A stretch of 64,000 bases of DNA from Chitinophagales bacterium (GTDB lineage: Bacteria > Bacteroidota > Bacteroidia > Chitinophagales > UBA10324): contig JACDDS010000005.1 in assembly GCA_013816805.1 (NCBI GenBank), positions 124,001 through 188,000 of the forward strand. The letters are read 5' to 3'. Shown piece after piece: positions 20,343 to 29,920 of the stretch. Every line of letters starts with the position of its first letter. Positions within the stretch are counted from its first letter, which is position 1. Under the pieces are notes generated by a model. It made no database searches and was not told the origin of the DNA. It saw only the letters and a list, made by a program, of their open reading frames with translations. Position numbers and translations under genes: made by a program.

Positions 20343-20370
20343 AGAAAAAAGCGCAGAAAATTCTGCGCTT
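20343..20370 (-). terminator. Rho-independent terminator of the T9SS hydrolase gene
   Basis: The hairpin AAGCGCAG...CTGCGCTT at 20349-20370 is followed on the minus strand by six T. It lies 27 bases after the stop of the gene ending at 20398. Confidence 0.8.
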
Positions 20371-20397
20371 AAATTCTAATTCCTGATCAGCTTATTA

Positions 20398-22581
20398 CTA
20401 TTCTTTCACAACTTTATAGGAAGCTTCGCCGGCAACTGTTTTTATCTTAATAAAATAAATACCGGCTGATAAGAGCTGGCTATTAATATCTATTGTTTGC
20501 TTTCCGGCAGATAACTGTGAGATATTCTGCTGTTGAACCTTTTTACCGAGGACATTATACAATTCAACTGTTAAGTCCGATTCTTTATCCAGGAAAAGAT
20601 TTATTGTGAGGTTATTCTTAAATGGATTTGGAGAAATTACTTGTTCCTGATCCTGTAAATTACCTGTTGCATAATTTCTTTGCAGCGCATTATCACAATA
20701 ATTTACTGCAAGAGTATTTCCGTTTTCATATATCTTAACACCCTTTACAGTTAAAGGCTTTGGAGTAGTTCCGTTATAGTTTTGTGTAATAGTTCCCGAC
20801 TGTACAACCACACCCTTATGAGTATTCGTCCAGCATAATACCGTATTATCAGGAATGTTTACAAAGCTCACAGCCCTGCGGATAGTAACGTCTGCTGTGG
20901 TAGAATTCGGCATATTCCGGGGAATAAAAGTACCGTCATTTAATGTATCAGGATGAATAAACAGCTTTACTTTCCAGGATGTTTTTGAATCGTGAATACT
21001 ATTATCTTCCCAATCTAAATTTCCATGAACAGTTCCGATACTGTCACCGCTCCAATATGGAGGATCGGGATTGTTAGCGCTTCCGGGATTTCCATCAATA
21101 GCTGCATTACTGAAGGCAGGAAAAGTAAGATTACTTGCAAATCGCTGTAACGGTTTCACAGCAAGCGGTGGCCATTCATTAGTTGGACCACCACTATGTC
21201 CCCTTAAATCGTAAAAGTACTGTCCCCCTTCATGGGTCTGGTCTACGGTTTTATAGAAACCTATTTTATCCTCCCAGCAAACATTATCGTCCTCTTTTCC
21301 ATTAAGCCCTTCTAACCATGGAAGGGAGATATTCTTGTAATACGTAAATACATTATTCATATTAGTTAAATCATAAATGTTCCAATAAACATTACCACCC
21401 GGATCTTTTGGTACATCAGTAGGCAGGTTCGTTTTGTTGTGATCTCCCCAATACGCATTTGTTGCTTCTCTTCCGGCACTTCCGGTATTGTATTTACAAA
21501 CCGGGTTATCATCATCAGGTGCATCGAGATTAAATTTACCATCAGTACAGCTTCCTGCAGCAAACATAGTGGGATTAAGTACCGAATTAATTAAGACTCC
21601 CGAACAACCTTGCGATTCACCTAGTAAATAACAACGGTTGGTATTGATAGTCTGCGGAAAGGTTTGCTGGATCCAGTCAAATTCCCAATGGATACGGTGA
21701 TACGTATAGGCTTTCACAGTTCCAGAGGTGGGTGGTGTAGATTTTTTAGTAATAGTATAGATATCTATCTTATTATCGTAACCCAGCCATCTGGTATTAT
21801 CGCCTGCAATATCAATAGTGAAAGCCGGGATCCAGTCATCAAAAGAAATTTTCCATGTGTTGTCCAGCTTGGTAGCCAGCGCATCTAAAATGAAGTTGCC
21901 ATTGCCTCCATGAAATTTTATAAAACAATCATTCATTCCGCCAACCGGTCCGCTCTTAATAATACCAAAGTGGAAAACAAGGCAACCTTCATTGGTCATT
22001 TCCGGATATGATCCAACCGCTACATTACTTCCGTAGTGAGCATAAACATCGATCATTTCATTATCCCGATCAGAATACGGAACTGTTTCATAATGATAGG
22101 CCCGTATGGGATCAAGATGCTGTTTGGTTGAATTCCTGGTAGCATTAGCCCCCGGCTTAACCACCCAATTAGGTTTTGTTTTTCCAAAATTACACCGTAC
22201 GGCAAAATATAATGGCTGATTATCTACCGTGCAATTCATCACGAACATATTCTGCGTTGGGGTTAAAAAGGTAAGGGGATTATCGTTTACTATTAAGTAA
22301 TGAAGCACTCCCTGAGGATCGCTAAACGATAGGCGGTAATCAAACCCAAAATCGTTCATAACCCTGCCTAAATAATTAGAAGTCCGGATATTGCTGGAAT
22401 CGATCGGAACCGTATTAGAATACACATAGTAAAAGCCGGTATCTGCAGCAGGAATATTCTCCCAGATGATAAAAATTTGGCCATCGTGGTAAGAAGCATT
22501 CAGGTTGGTAACGTAATCGGCCTTTACAAGAATAACATTGAAAAAAAGCAATAGAGGAATGAGGGGACGTTTAATTTTCAT
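20398..22581 (-). CDS. Secreted alpha/beta-hydrolase-like protein with T9SS sorting domain
   Basis: The start is set at 22581 because a signal peptide begins there (MKIKRPLIPLLLFF to VKADY); an upstream in-frame ATG only reads through a 24-bp tandem repeat. The protein is about 727 residues. It has a fibronectin-like N-terminal region, a central region with a nucleophile elbow (YLLGESQGCSG, a GxSxG motif) typical of serine esterases and peptidases, and a T9SS type A sorting domain (ISPNPFKNNLTI to ASYKVVKE). It may be a surface esterase or carbohydrate hydrolase; the catalytic Asp and His were not assigned. Confidence 0.7.
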   Translation of the reverse strand: MKIKRPLIPLLLFFNVILVKADYVTNLNASYHDGQIFIIWENIPAADTGFYYVYSNTVPIDSSNIRTSNYLGRVMNDFGFDYRLSFSDPQGVLHYLIVNDNPLTFLTPTQNMFVMNCTVDNQPLYFAVRCNFGKTKPNWVVKPGANATRNSTKQHLDPIRAYHYETVPYSDRDNEMIDVYAHYGSNVAVGSYPEMTNEGCLVFHFGIIKSGPVGGMNDCFIKFHGGNGNFILDALATKLDNTWKISFDDWIPAFTIDIAGDNTRWLGYDNKIDIYTITKKSTPPTSGTVKAYTYHRIHWEFDWIQQTFPQTINTNRCYLLGESQGCSGVLINSVLNPTMFAAGSCTDGKFNLDAPDDDNPVCKYNTGSAGREATNAYWGDHNKTNLPTDVPKDPGGNVYWNIYDLTNMNNVFTYYKNISLPWLEGLNGKEDDNVCWEDKIGFYKTVDQTHEGGQYFYDLRGHSGGPTNEWPPLAVKPLQRFASNLTFPAFSNAAIDGNPGSANNPDPPYWSGDSIGTVHGNLDWEDNSIHDSKTSWKVKLFIHPDTLNDGTFIPRNMPNSTTADVTIRRAVSFVNIPDNTVLCWTNTHKGVVVQSGTITQNYNGTTPKPLTVKGVKIYENGNTLAVNYCDNALQRNYATGNLQDQEQVISPNPFKNNLTINLFLDKESDLTVELYNVLGKKVQQQNISQLSAGKQTIDINSQLLSAGIYFIKIKTVAGEASYKVVKE

Positions 22582-22588
22582 AAAAAAT

Positions 22589-22635
22589 GGGAAGGTTAAA
22601 GTGAGGTATTTTGGGAAGGTTAAAGTGAGGTATTT
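22589..22635. repeat. 24-bp tandem duplication upstream of the hydrolase gene
   Basis: Two head-to-tail copies (22589-22612 and 22613-22635, identical over 23 bases) contain GGGAAGGTTAAAGTGAGGTA. They end eight bases before the start codon of the minus-strand gene, so they lie in its leader. Confidence 0.85.
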
Positions 22636-22741
22636 AATGGGCAAAGAAACGGTATTACAGGAAATTCAGCAAATCAAATCTCTTCTTATGATAGTGCGAA
22701 ACCTTGAAAAAGTGCTAAATCTTACCTGTATTTTAAGCTAC

Positions 22742-23779
22742 TTACGCAGTTGCAGATGCTTCTACCATGACAGATGCACGTGTAAATTCTTCTACCTTGC
22801 TTACCATTTCCTTGGATCCCATAAATACTGGAGATCGCTGATGAAGCTCTGTAGGCTCAATATCCAATATTCTTATTTGACCATTGGTAGCTTTTCCTCC
22901 TGCTTGTTCTACAATAAATGCCATGGGAAAGCATTCATATAGCAACCTTAATTTCCCCTTCGGTGAACTTCTGGTAGCAGGATACATAAAAATACCACCG
23001 TACATGAGGTTGCGATGGATGTCCCCAACAAGTGATCCGATATAGCGCAAGGAATAAGGACGATTGCTCAACCTGTCCTCAGATTGACAGAATGTAATAT
23101 ATTCCTTAATAGGCTGGTCAAATTTTAAAAAGTTTCCCTGATTTACGGAATATATTTTCCCTTTATCCGGGGTTTTAATATCCGGATGAGAAAGACAGAA
23201 TTCACCGATGGATGGATCAAGAGTAAAACCATTTACCCCGTTTCCCGTAGTGTAAACCATCATTGTGGAAGATCCGTAAATAATATACCCGGCTGCTACC
23301 TGACGCGAACCTCTTTGAAGAAAATCTTCGGAAGTACATGGCCCGAAAAATGACTGACGCCTGTATATACTGAAGATGGTTCCGATTGCAACGTTTACAT
23401 CAATATTTGAAGAGCCATCGAGCGGATCCAGTGTAACCACATATTTAGCATTCCGTGATTCCTCTCCTGTTATAGGTGTATATTTTTCAAGTTCCTCAGA
23501 AGCAAGCCCGCAACATTCACCGCTTACCTGTAACGCCGAAATAAATTGTTCGTTAGCAAAGATATCGAGCTTCTTTACCTCATCGCCGGTAGAATTGTTT
23601 ATTCCTGTTGTACCAAGGATATCTACGAGGCCGGCCTTATTCACTTCACGATTTACAATTTTAGCTGCAAATCCAATATCGCGCAGTAAGCCACTCAATT
23701 CACCCGATGCAAACGGAAAATCTTTTTCCCGTTGAAAAATGAATTCATCAAGCGTAATTACTTTACGAAGACTTTTCAT
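22742..23779 (-). CDS. fbp: Fructose-1,6-bisphosphatase class I
   Basis: A 345-residue cytoplasmic enzyme that dephosphorylates fructose 1,6-bisphosphate, the gluconeogenic step. The metal-binding motif [13 protein letters not shown] and the substrate-binding tract [12 protein letters not shown]...GGIFMYP are intact, and [22 protein letters not shown] is the conserved C-terminal block. Length is normal. Its leader holds a promoter-proximal terminator-like hairpin, so expression may be controlled after initiation. Confidence 0.95.
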   Translation of the reverse strand: MKSLRKVITLDEFIFQREKDFPFASGELSGLLRDIGFAAKIVNREVNKAGLVDILGTTGINNSTGDEVKKLDIFANEQFISALQVSGECCGLASEELEKYTPITGEESRNAKYVVTLDPLDGSSNIDVNVAIGTIFSIYRRQSFFGPCTSEDFLQRGSRQVAAGYIIYGSSTMMVYTTGNGVNGFTLDPSIGEFCLSHPDIKTPDKGKIYSVNQGNFLKFDQPIKEYITFCQSEDRLSNRPYSLRYIGSLVGDIHRNLMYGGIFMYPATRSSPKGKLRLLYECFPMAFIVEQAGGKATNGQIRILDIEPTELHQRSPVFMGSKEMVSKVEEFTRASVMVEASATA

Positions 23780-23804
23780 GAGAAGAAAACAGTTTTAGAT
23801 CAAT

Positions 23805-23834
23805 AAAAAACGATTCCTTTGATTGAAGGAATCG
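23805..23834 (-). promoter_or_regulatory. Terminator-like hairpin in the fbp leader
   Basis: On the minus strand CGATTCCTT (23834-23826) pairs with AAGGAATCG (23819-23811), followed by six T (23810-23805). It lies between the TAnnTTTG promoter and the fbp start codon, 25 bases from the ATG. No minus-strand gene lies upstream whose transcript it could end, so an attenuator is possible. Confidence 0.6.
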
Positions 23835-23846
23835 CATCTGTTTAGG

Positions 23847-23854
23847 CAAATATA
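23847..23854 (-). promoter_or_regulatory. Bacteroidota -7 promoter element for fbp
   Basis: TATATTTG on the minus strand is an exact TAnnTTTG match. Transcription would start near 23841, giving a leader of about 62 bases that begins just before the terminator-like hairpin. Confidence 0.65.
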
Positions 23855-24081
23855 ACAAAAGAGTGATTTGATTGCTTAAAAAATATAGACCCGTAGAGTG
23901 GCTTCAAATCCATTTGTATAATTATGATCGCAGGAAAATTATTTTTTTTTATCCGGCTAAATTCCTTCCATTTGTAAAAATTATTCAAAATATTAAATGC
24001 TATAGCAATCTGAAATATGTTTGTCTCACAACAAGCATAATAAACCGGAATAAAAAAATTTTTATTATTAAAAGTGTTACT

Positions 24082-25668
24082 ATGAAATTTGTTTTTTACT
24101 GCAATTATCTTTTCTTATCCCTGCTATGTATCCATTCTGACGCTCAACCTTTAATATCCAAGCAGGTTACGAATGACTCATTCGGGATTATGCCGGGAAT
24201 TATCTCCCCTCTTTCTGACCAGCGTCATTTTTTGCTTACCGGACAAATGCTCGCGAAAGTCGATGATCATTTAAATCCGGTGTGGAGCACCTTTCTTACG
24301 GATAGCACACCCAATACAAGTGGACTTATTTTTTTAGAACATGGCATTCAGCTCACAGATGGTTCCATCATCGTTTGCGGATACGAGCTTCACGGGCGCT
24401 ATGGTTATGCTTTACTTATAAAAATTGATGATAATGGAAATATTATTTGGACTAAAACCTATAAGCGGGATGGTAAGAACACAGGAATGCAGCCTTTCTA
24501 TATTGATCAGCTTCCAAATAGCAACATAGTCATATTGGGACACTCCGGAGAAGGCCGTTCTCATGGAGATCGGTTAATGTGGCTTGAAACCGATACGGTA
24601 GGTACTATGCTTCAGTTTCGCGAGATTTATTCTACCGGTAAAAGCTATACGCCAGTTAATATATTTGCTCAACCCGATAACAGCAGTATAATTGCTGCGT
24701 ACTATGGCAATTTCCATGCTGAAGAAGGTACGGTTTTTCCCTATTTATTGCATCTTGATCAATATGGAAATGTGATTCAGTGGAGAGGGTATGGCTTTGA
24801 TTTTTCAGCTTCCATGACTGATTGTATTCAGCTCAATAACGGAGGGTTCCGAATGATTGGATTGACCACCCATGCTGCTTATCTAATGGAAGTGGATTCT
24901 TCGTTGAACTTTAAATGGATAAAGACATATCCGGACTCTCTTAAAAGCAATATTTTTCAATCAAATGGATTTCAGAGTCTACAAAATTTAACCGATGGCA
25001 GTTCGCTCATAGCTGGCAGCTATCCAATTGACTCGTTTACTTCTCTGCCTTTTTATATGAGAACTGATTCCAGTGGCAATGTTATATATGCACATGTACT
25101 AAATCCTGATTCCATTTCAACAGGGTACATCAATGGCTGCCTCGGATACGATCATCCCGTCCTGCTGTCAGAGGAATTATTTACCAATTTTGAAGGAAAT
25201 AAAGTGGTACTGTCAACTATTGATGCCTCTGGAGTTTCTGCATGTCCGTTTATTCCTGTTTCGATCAACCCTTCAGAATCCTCATTATCTTTTATACTTG
25301 ATTCTGCCCGAACTGAAATTTCTGTTACAGCCTCCTTGCTAAACAATACCTACAACAGCGTTTTGCTTGGAACGTATACTGATCTTTGCGAACAGGTCTT
25401 TACAAGCTCCAATTCAGTTGTTGCGAATAGTCATTTAAATTTATTTCCGAACCCTGCTACAGATGAGGTTACTATAGAAATACCGGACGGTGTTAATTAT
25501 ACAACGCTTTTCATCTATAATGCTTCGGGATTGAATCTTGTAAAGCAGATTATAACTCCAGCCTCCGGGCTGACTATAAATACTTCTTCTTTTTCATCGG
25601 GATTGTATGCAGTCATCCTTCGAAAAAATGATGGGAGCTTTATTTCTTCAAAATTTTTAAAAAAATAG
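24082..25668 (+). CDS. T9SS-exported protein of unknown function
   Basis: I choose 24082 as the start because a signal peptide begins there (MKFVFYCNYLFLSLLCIHSDAQ); the 70 in-frame codons upstream are AT-rich and unlike protein. The roughly 528-residue body has beta-propeller-like repeats (LTDGSIIVCGYE, KIDDNGNIIWTKTY, LDQYGNVIQWRGYGF), similar to proteins that report event lists. The C-terminus is a T9SS type A sorting domain (LNLFPNPATDEVTIEI to SSKFLKK). No catalytic motif was recognised. Confidence 0.75.
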   Translation: MKFVFYCNYLFLSLLCIHSDAQPLISKQVTNDSFGIMPGIISPLSDQRHFLLTGQMLAKVDDHLNPVWSTFLTDSTPNTSGLIFLEHGIQLTDGSIIVCGYELHGRYGYALLIKIDDNGNIIWTKTYKRDGKNTGMQPFYIDQLPNSNIVILGHSGEGRSHGDRLMWLETDTVGTMLQFREIYSTGKSYTPVNIFAQPDNSSIIAAYYGNFHAEEGTVFPYLLHLDQYGNVIQWRGYGFDFSASMTDCIQLNNGGFRMIGLTTHAAYLMEVDSSLNFKWIKTYPDSLKSNIFQSNGFQSLQNLTDGSSLIAGSYPIDSFTSLPFYMRTDSSGNVIYAHVLNPDSISTGYINGCLGYDHPVLLSEELFTNFEGNKVVLSTIDASGVSACPFIPVSINPSESSLSFILDSARTEISVTASLLNNTYNSVLLGTYTDLCEQVFTSSNSVVANSHLNLFPNPATDEVTIEIPDGVNYTTLFIYNASGLNLVKQIITPASGLTINTSSFSSGLYAVILRKNDGSFISSKFLKK

Positions 25669-25706
25669 TAGCGTCCTTGGAGCAATGGTTTAATATTCGG
25701 GATTTA

Positions 25707-25795
25707 TTATTGAAGCAGAACTACCTTATATCTATAATTTTTCCTGCATCCTCGATCTCAACTATAAAATACCTCTGATCATATTCGCGGTTTCA
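25707..25795 (-). pseudogene. Decayed T9SS sorting-domain tail
   Basis: On the minus strand EYDQRYFIVEIEDAGKIIDIR resembles the last strands of a sorting domain, ending at an early stop. Shifting by one base just before it would add the typical KVVLLQ ending and a stop at 25707-25709. The rest of the gene is absent. Very short, so tentative. Confidence 0.3.
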
Positions 25796-25888
25796 AAAGT
25801 ATGCTCGTTAGACGTAATTATTTAATGGGCCGGCCACCATAAATATGGGCAGTACCGGACTCCTCCTTAAATAATTATCTTCGCCGAT

Positions 25889-26836
25889 ATGAAAAATATC
25901 AGGATTTTGGCTGTTAAATCGGAAATTGGCGCAGGTACACGCGGGGCAAGTCTTGGATTTGATGCCATTAAAATTGCAGCTCTTGATTTTGGGAGCACAT
26001 TCTTTAAGCAATATCCCGAAGTAAAAATTGAAGACGAAAATGACATGATCCTCGAATCATCCCGCTCGCTGCATGCGCGGCGTGGAAAAGGAATAATAAC
26101 GGTGTGTGAACGCGTAAGCCAGGCGGTAGAGCAGACACTTCGTGAAGAAAATTTTCCTATTGTGATAGCAGGAGACCATTCAAGTGCTGCCGGCACCATT
26201 GCTGGTATTAAGGCCGCTAACCCACAGGCACGGATAGGCGTAATCTGGATAGACGCGCATTCTGATCTCCATTCTATTTATACTACTCCTTCCGGAAATA
26301 TGCACGGCATGCCACTCGCTATTTCTCTAGCTGAAGACAACCTTACTCAAAGAATAAACAATCCCGATCCGGGAACCGTAGAATTATGGGATCAGTTAAA
26401 AAATCTGAATGGCATATCGCCTAAAATACGATATGAAAACCTGGTCTTCGTTTCTGTACGCGATACAGAACCGCAGGAAGACTATATTATTCGTCAGCAC
26501 AAAATGAAGATTTTTTCAACTGATGAGATTAATAATTTTGGTATAGATAAAATTGCCAGAGAAATTTTGACAGCTGTGGAACCGTGCGATGTAGTCTACA
26601 TTTCTTTTGATGTAGACTCAATGGATCCAACCATTTCACGGGGCACCGGAACACCGGCTCCTAATGGTATCACAGAGAAACAGGCAGCTGCATTGCTTCA
26701 AAGATTAATGCAAAGTCCCAAGGTCTGTTGTTTCGAAATTACAGAAGTGAATCCCACCCTTGATAAAGAAAATTTAATGGCTGAAAATGTATTTGAGATT
26801 TTATTAAAGGTGACCAATCAGCTCATGAATGATTAA
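25889..26836 (+). CDS. Arginase/agmatinase/formiminoglutamase family enzyme
   Basis: A 315-residue manganese-dependent ureohydrolase. All metal-binding blocks are present: AGDHSSAAG, WIDAHSDLHS and SFDVDSMDPTISRGTGTPAPNG. The substrate-loop NMHGMP and the GAGTRGASLGFDAIK start resemble arginases. Arginase would yield ornithine and urea; agmatinase or formiminoglutamase activity cannot be excluded. It lies 39 bases before argS, so both arginine-related genes may be cotranscribed. Confidence 0.85.
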   Translation: MKNIRILAVKSEIGAGTRGASLGFDAIKIAALDFGSTFFKQYPEVKIEDENDMILESSRSLHARRGKGIITVCERVSQAVEQTLREENFPIVIAGDHSSAAGTIAGIKAANPQARIGVIWIDAHSDLHSIYTTPSGNMHGMPLAISLAEDNLTQRINNPDPGTVELWDQLKNLNGISPKIRYENLVFVSVRDTEPQEDYIIRQHKMKIFSTDEINNFGIDKIAREILTAVEPCDVVYISFDVDSMDPTISRGTGTPAPNGITEKQAAALLQRLMQSPKVCCFEITEVNPTLDKENLMAENVFEILLKVTNQLMND

Positions 26837-26875
26837 ATGAATTCTAAGGACAGATTGCATTCAGCTCATATTTAG

Positions 26876-28654
26876 ATGGAACCTATTTTAAAGGAAAAAA
26901 CTGCTCAAGCAGTTCAGAAATTATATAATCAGGATATTTCCCCTCAGGAGGTTTTGGTTAACCTGCCTCCAAAAGACTTTCCATATGATTTTACGGTTGT
27001 CGTTTTTCCATTTTCAAAAATTTCGAAAAAATCTCCTGATCAAACAGCAAAAGAAATCGGTGAAGAATTAAAATCATCCATGAACCAATTGGCATCTTAT
27101 GAAGCCATTAAAGGGTTTTTAAATCTAAGGTTGAAAGATGAATATTGGATTGAATTCTTAGTAAATAATTCGCGAAATAATTCCTTTGGTTCTTCGCCAC
27201 TCAACGGAGAAAAAATAATGATTGAATACTGTGGCCCCAATACTAACAAGCCGCTGCATTTCGGGCATCTAAGGAATATTTTTCTTGGTTATTCCATGAG
27301 CCGGATTCTAAAAGCAGCGGGCTATGAGGTGGTTAAAGTAAATATCTATAACGACCGTGGTGTTCACATCTGCAAATCAATGCTTGCCTACCAGAAATAT
27401 GGTAACCACGAAACTCCGGAAAGCAGTGGTGAAAAGGGTGATCACCTTGTAGGCGAATACTATGTTCGTTTCGAAAAAGAGCTTAAAGAACAAGTTGCCT
27501 CCTTAATAAAAGAAGATTTTTCCCAAGATGGGGCAAAAAAAATGGCGCCGCTAAATATTGAAATCAGGGAAATGCTTTTAAAATGGGAAAATGGCGATGC
27601 AGAGGTAAGGACCTTATGGCAAACCATGAATCAATGGGTTTACCAGGGATTTGAACAAACCTACAAAGCATTGGGTGTCGATTTCGATGATTATTATTAT
27701 GAATCAGAAACGTACCTGGCAGGAAAGGAAGTGGTAGAAGAAGGCCTGATGAAAGAGCTATTTTTTAAAAAACCGGACGGCTCAGTTTGGGTTGATTTAA
27801 CCGCAGATGGACTGGATGAGAAGTTGCTGTTGCGCGCCGATGGAACTTCAGTGTATATAACCCAGGATCTCGGAACGGCAGATATGCGCTATAGTAAGTA
27901 CAAGATCGGCAACATGATCTACACCGTAGCAAATGAGCAGGATTATCATTTTAAGGTTTTAAAACTAGTTTGCAAAAAATTAAGAAGACCTTATGCTGAC
28001 AGTATTTATCACCTTTCTTATGGATTGGTCGATCTTCCCACCGGCAGGATGAAGACACGGGAAGGCACTGTAGTAGATGCAGATGATACTGTAGAAGAGA
28101 TGATTACTACTGCAGAGGAAAAAACAAAAGAGGTAGGGAAAATTGAAAACTTTTCAGAAGAAGAATTAAAGCAACTCTATAGAATACTTGGATTAGGTGC
28201 ATTAAAATTTTTTCTTTTAAAGGTGGACCCAAAAAAGAAAATGATTTTCAGCCCGGAAGAATCTATAGACTTTCATGGGTTTACAGGTCCCTTTATACAA
28301 TACACTTATGCGCGCATAAAATCAGTATTGAGAAAAGCAGCTTCGATGAGTCTTTCACCCGAGTCTTTTTCAGATTTAAAAACGCTTCAACCGCAGGAGC
28401 GGCAGCTTATTTTGCAATTGCAACAATATCCTTCAGTGGTAAAAGAGGCAGCAAACAAATACGAGCCCTCCATTATAGCAAACTACCTATACCATTTAGC
28501 TAAAAGCTATAACGGGTTTTATGCCGAATTACCAATTCTCAATGCAGAGGATGATACTGCCCGTGCCTTCCGTTTGAATTTATCATCATTCATTGCCTCT
28601 GTCATTTCAAAGGGAATGTTTCTCCTGGGAATTGATGTTCCTGAAAGGATGTGA
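26876..28654 (+). CDS. argS: Arginyl-tRNA synthetase
   Basis: A 592-residue class I synthetase that charges tRNA-Arg. It has the N-terminal Arg-specific domain (about 1-110), the ATP-binding HIGH box as HFGH (in NKPLHFGHLRN) and a KMSKS-position segment GRMKTREGTVV, which lacks the canonical lysine signature, as many ArgRS do. The C-terminal DALR anticodon-binding domain ends SKGMFLLGIDVPERM. It follows the arginase-family gene by 39 bases. Confidence 0.97.
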   Translation: MEPILKEKTAQAVQKLYNQDISPQEVLVNLPPKDFPYDFTVVVFPFSKISKKSPDQTAKEIGEELKSSMNQLASYEAIKGFLNLRLKDEYWIEFLVNNSRNNSFGSSPLNGEKIMIEYCGPNTNKPLHFGHLRNIFLGYSMSRILKAAGYEVVKVNIYNDRGVHICKSMLAYQKYGNHETPESSGEKGDHLVGEYYVRFEKELKEQVASLIKEDFSQDGAKKMAPLNIEIREMLLKWENGDAEVRTLWQTMNQWVYQGFEQTYKALGVDFDDYYYESETYLAGKEVVEEGLMKELFFKKPDGSVWVDLTADGLDEKLLLRADGTSVYITQDLGTADMRYSKYKIGNMIYTVANEQDYHFKVLKLVCKKLRRPYADSIYHLSYGLVDLPTGRMKTREGTVVDADDTVEEMITTAEEKTKEVGKIENFSEEELKQLYRILGLGALKFFLLKVDPKKKMIFSPEESIDFHGFTGPFIQYTYARIKSVLRKAASMSLSPESFSDLKTLQPQERQLILQLQQYPSVVKEAANKYEPSIIANYLYHLAKSYNGFYAELPILNAEDDTARAFRLNLSSFIASVISKGMFLLGIDVPERM

Positions 28655-28758
28655 GGTATAACTTCCTGTGTTAATAAAATTAAAGTCGTTTCAAATACAT
28701 TCAGAATTAAGGCACTTATATTGTTATCAGATTAAATCCTTACTCTTAAAAATCAGCC

Positions 28759-28917
28759 ATGAGAATTATTACACTCTTTTTGCTCTTTTCAATTTTTCTT
28801 AGTTCCTGTTCCGTAGTTTCAGGAATTTTTAATGCAGGTATGGGCTTTGGAATTTTTATTGTGATCCTGGTGCTTGTGCTTATAGTCTGGCTCTTCATGC
28901 GATCCAATAAAAGATAA
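28759..28917 (+). CDS. Small lipoprotein with one membrane helix (52 aa)
   Basis: A 52-residue ORF. A lipoprotein signal peptide ends in a lipobox (FLSSC, Cys 17). A short glycine-rich stretch (GIFNAGMGFG) and a strongly hydrophobic helix (about 30-46) follow, then a basic end (RSNKR). Similar tiny proteins are widespread in Bacteroidota and are often wrongly named phosphatidate cytidylyltransferase. No enzyme activity is plausible at this size. It lies about 100 bases after argS. Confidence 0.75.
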   Translation: MRIITLFLLFSIFLSSCSVVSGIFNAGMGFGIFIVILVLVLIVWLFMRSNKR

Positions 28918-28960
28918 TGATCCGCAAGAATTAGAACAGATCGTGACTTAAGGTATAAGA

Positions 28961-29720
28961 TTACAGGAAAGCACTGCCCGAAGCTTCAATTCTCTGACCG
29001 TTAATCCAACGCGACTCTTCGGAACATAAAAAAGCAATGATGCCTCCAATGTCATCCGCTTCCCCTACTCTTCCCAAAGCGGTCTGAGAGGCAATAAAAT
29101 TTTTTATTTGCGGGTTGCTCCTTATAACCGCATTATTGAAGTCTGTTTCAATGGCTCCCGGCGCTAGTACATTCACTCTTATCCCTCTGGAGCCTACTTC
29201 TTTTGCAAGATATTTAGTAAAAATCTCTATAGCACCCTTCATAGATGCGTAAATAGAATAACCGGCATTAGAATATCGGGTAGTACCACTTGAAATATTA
29301 ATTATACTGCCGTTGTCAGTAATGAAGGGCAAAGATTTTTGAGTTAAGAAATAAACACCTTTAAAATGGACGTTCATTAAGCTGTCAAAATCATCCTCTG
29401 TTGCCTGTGCAAAAGGTATAGTGGCACCAAATCCTGCATTATTAATAAGGAAATCAAACTTGTCCTTTTTCCACTTCTCTTTTATAGTTTGTCGAAAGGT
29501 TTTGTATGAAATTGTCAAAAGACTTTACGTTTGATACATCCAGTTGAAATGCCATCGCTTTCTGCCCCATTTTTTCTATTTCAGCAACTGTTAAAACTGC
29601 TTCTTCTTTTTTGGTATGATAAGTTATGATGACGTCATTACCTTTTTCAGCCAAGCGTAATGCAGCATTTTTTCCAAGGCCACGGCTTCCCCCGGTTACT
29701 AAAGCTATTTTCGGTTCCAT
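28961..29720 (-). pseudogene. Short-chain dehydrogenase/reductase, frameshifted
   Basis: Two overlapping frames together make one complete SDR of about 253 residues. The N-terminal part (start 29720) has the nucleotide motif TGGSRGLG; the C-terminal part has NNAGFG, the catalytic S and YSIYASMKGA (YxxxK) and the usual ERRWINGQ-like ending. The frames meet at about 29486-29492. Removing one T from the run at 29488-29490 (an A on the coding strand) would join them as NLSTTIKEKWKKDKFDF. It is either a recent pseudogene or a sequencing error. Confidence 0.8.
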
Positions 29721-29845
29721 ATTTCTAATGGATTTTAGCAAAGATGCAAACAATGTTTTTTTGGAAAAATCACATAACAGAAGAAAGGGTATTTTAATTT
29801 TTTTTTATAGTTTTACCCTATTCACCAAATAAAAAGGAGGTATTC

Positions 29846-29890
29846 ATGCATTCTAAAAATAAGTCGTGGACACCTTCGGTTACTAAGTAG
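29846..29890 (+). CDS. 14-codon ORF with a strong Shine-Dalgarno sequence
   Basis: The ORF encodes MHSKNKSWTPSVTK. AAGGAGG at 29834-29840 lies five bases before the ATG; such strong ribosome-binding sites are rare in Bacteroidota. A near-consensus promoter element TAGTTTTA lies upstream, and an 11-bp hairpin terminator begins 31 bases after the stop. It could be a small peptide gene, a leader peptide or part of a small RNA. Confidence 0.4.
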   Translation: MHSKNKSWTPSVTK

Positions 29891-29920
29891 CCGAATGTTC
29901 ATTGAATGACCAATGGTCAG

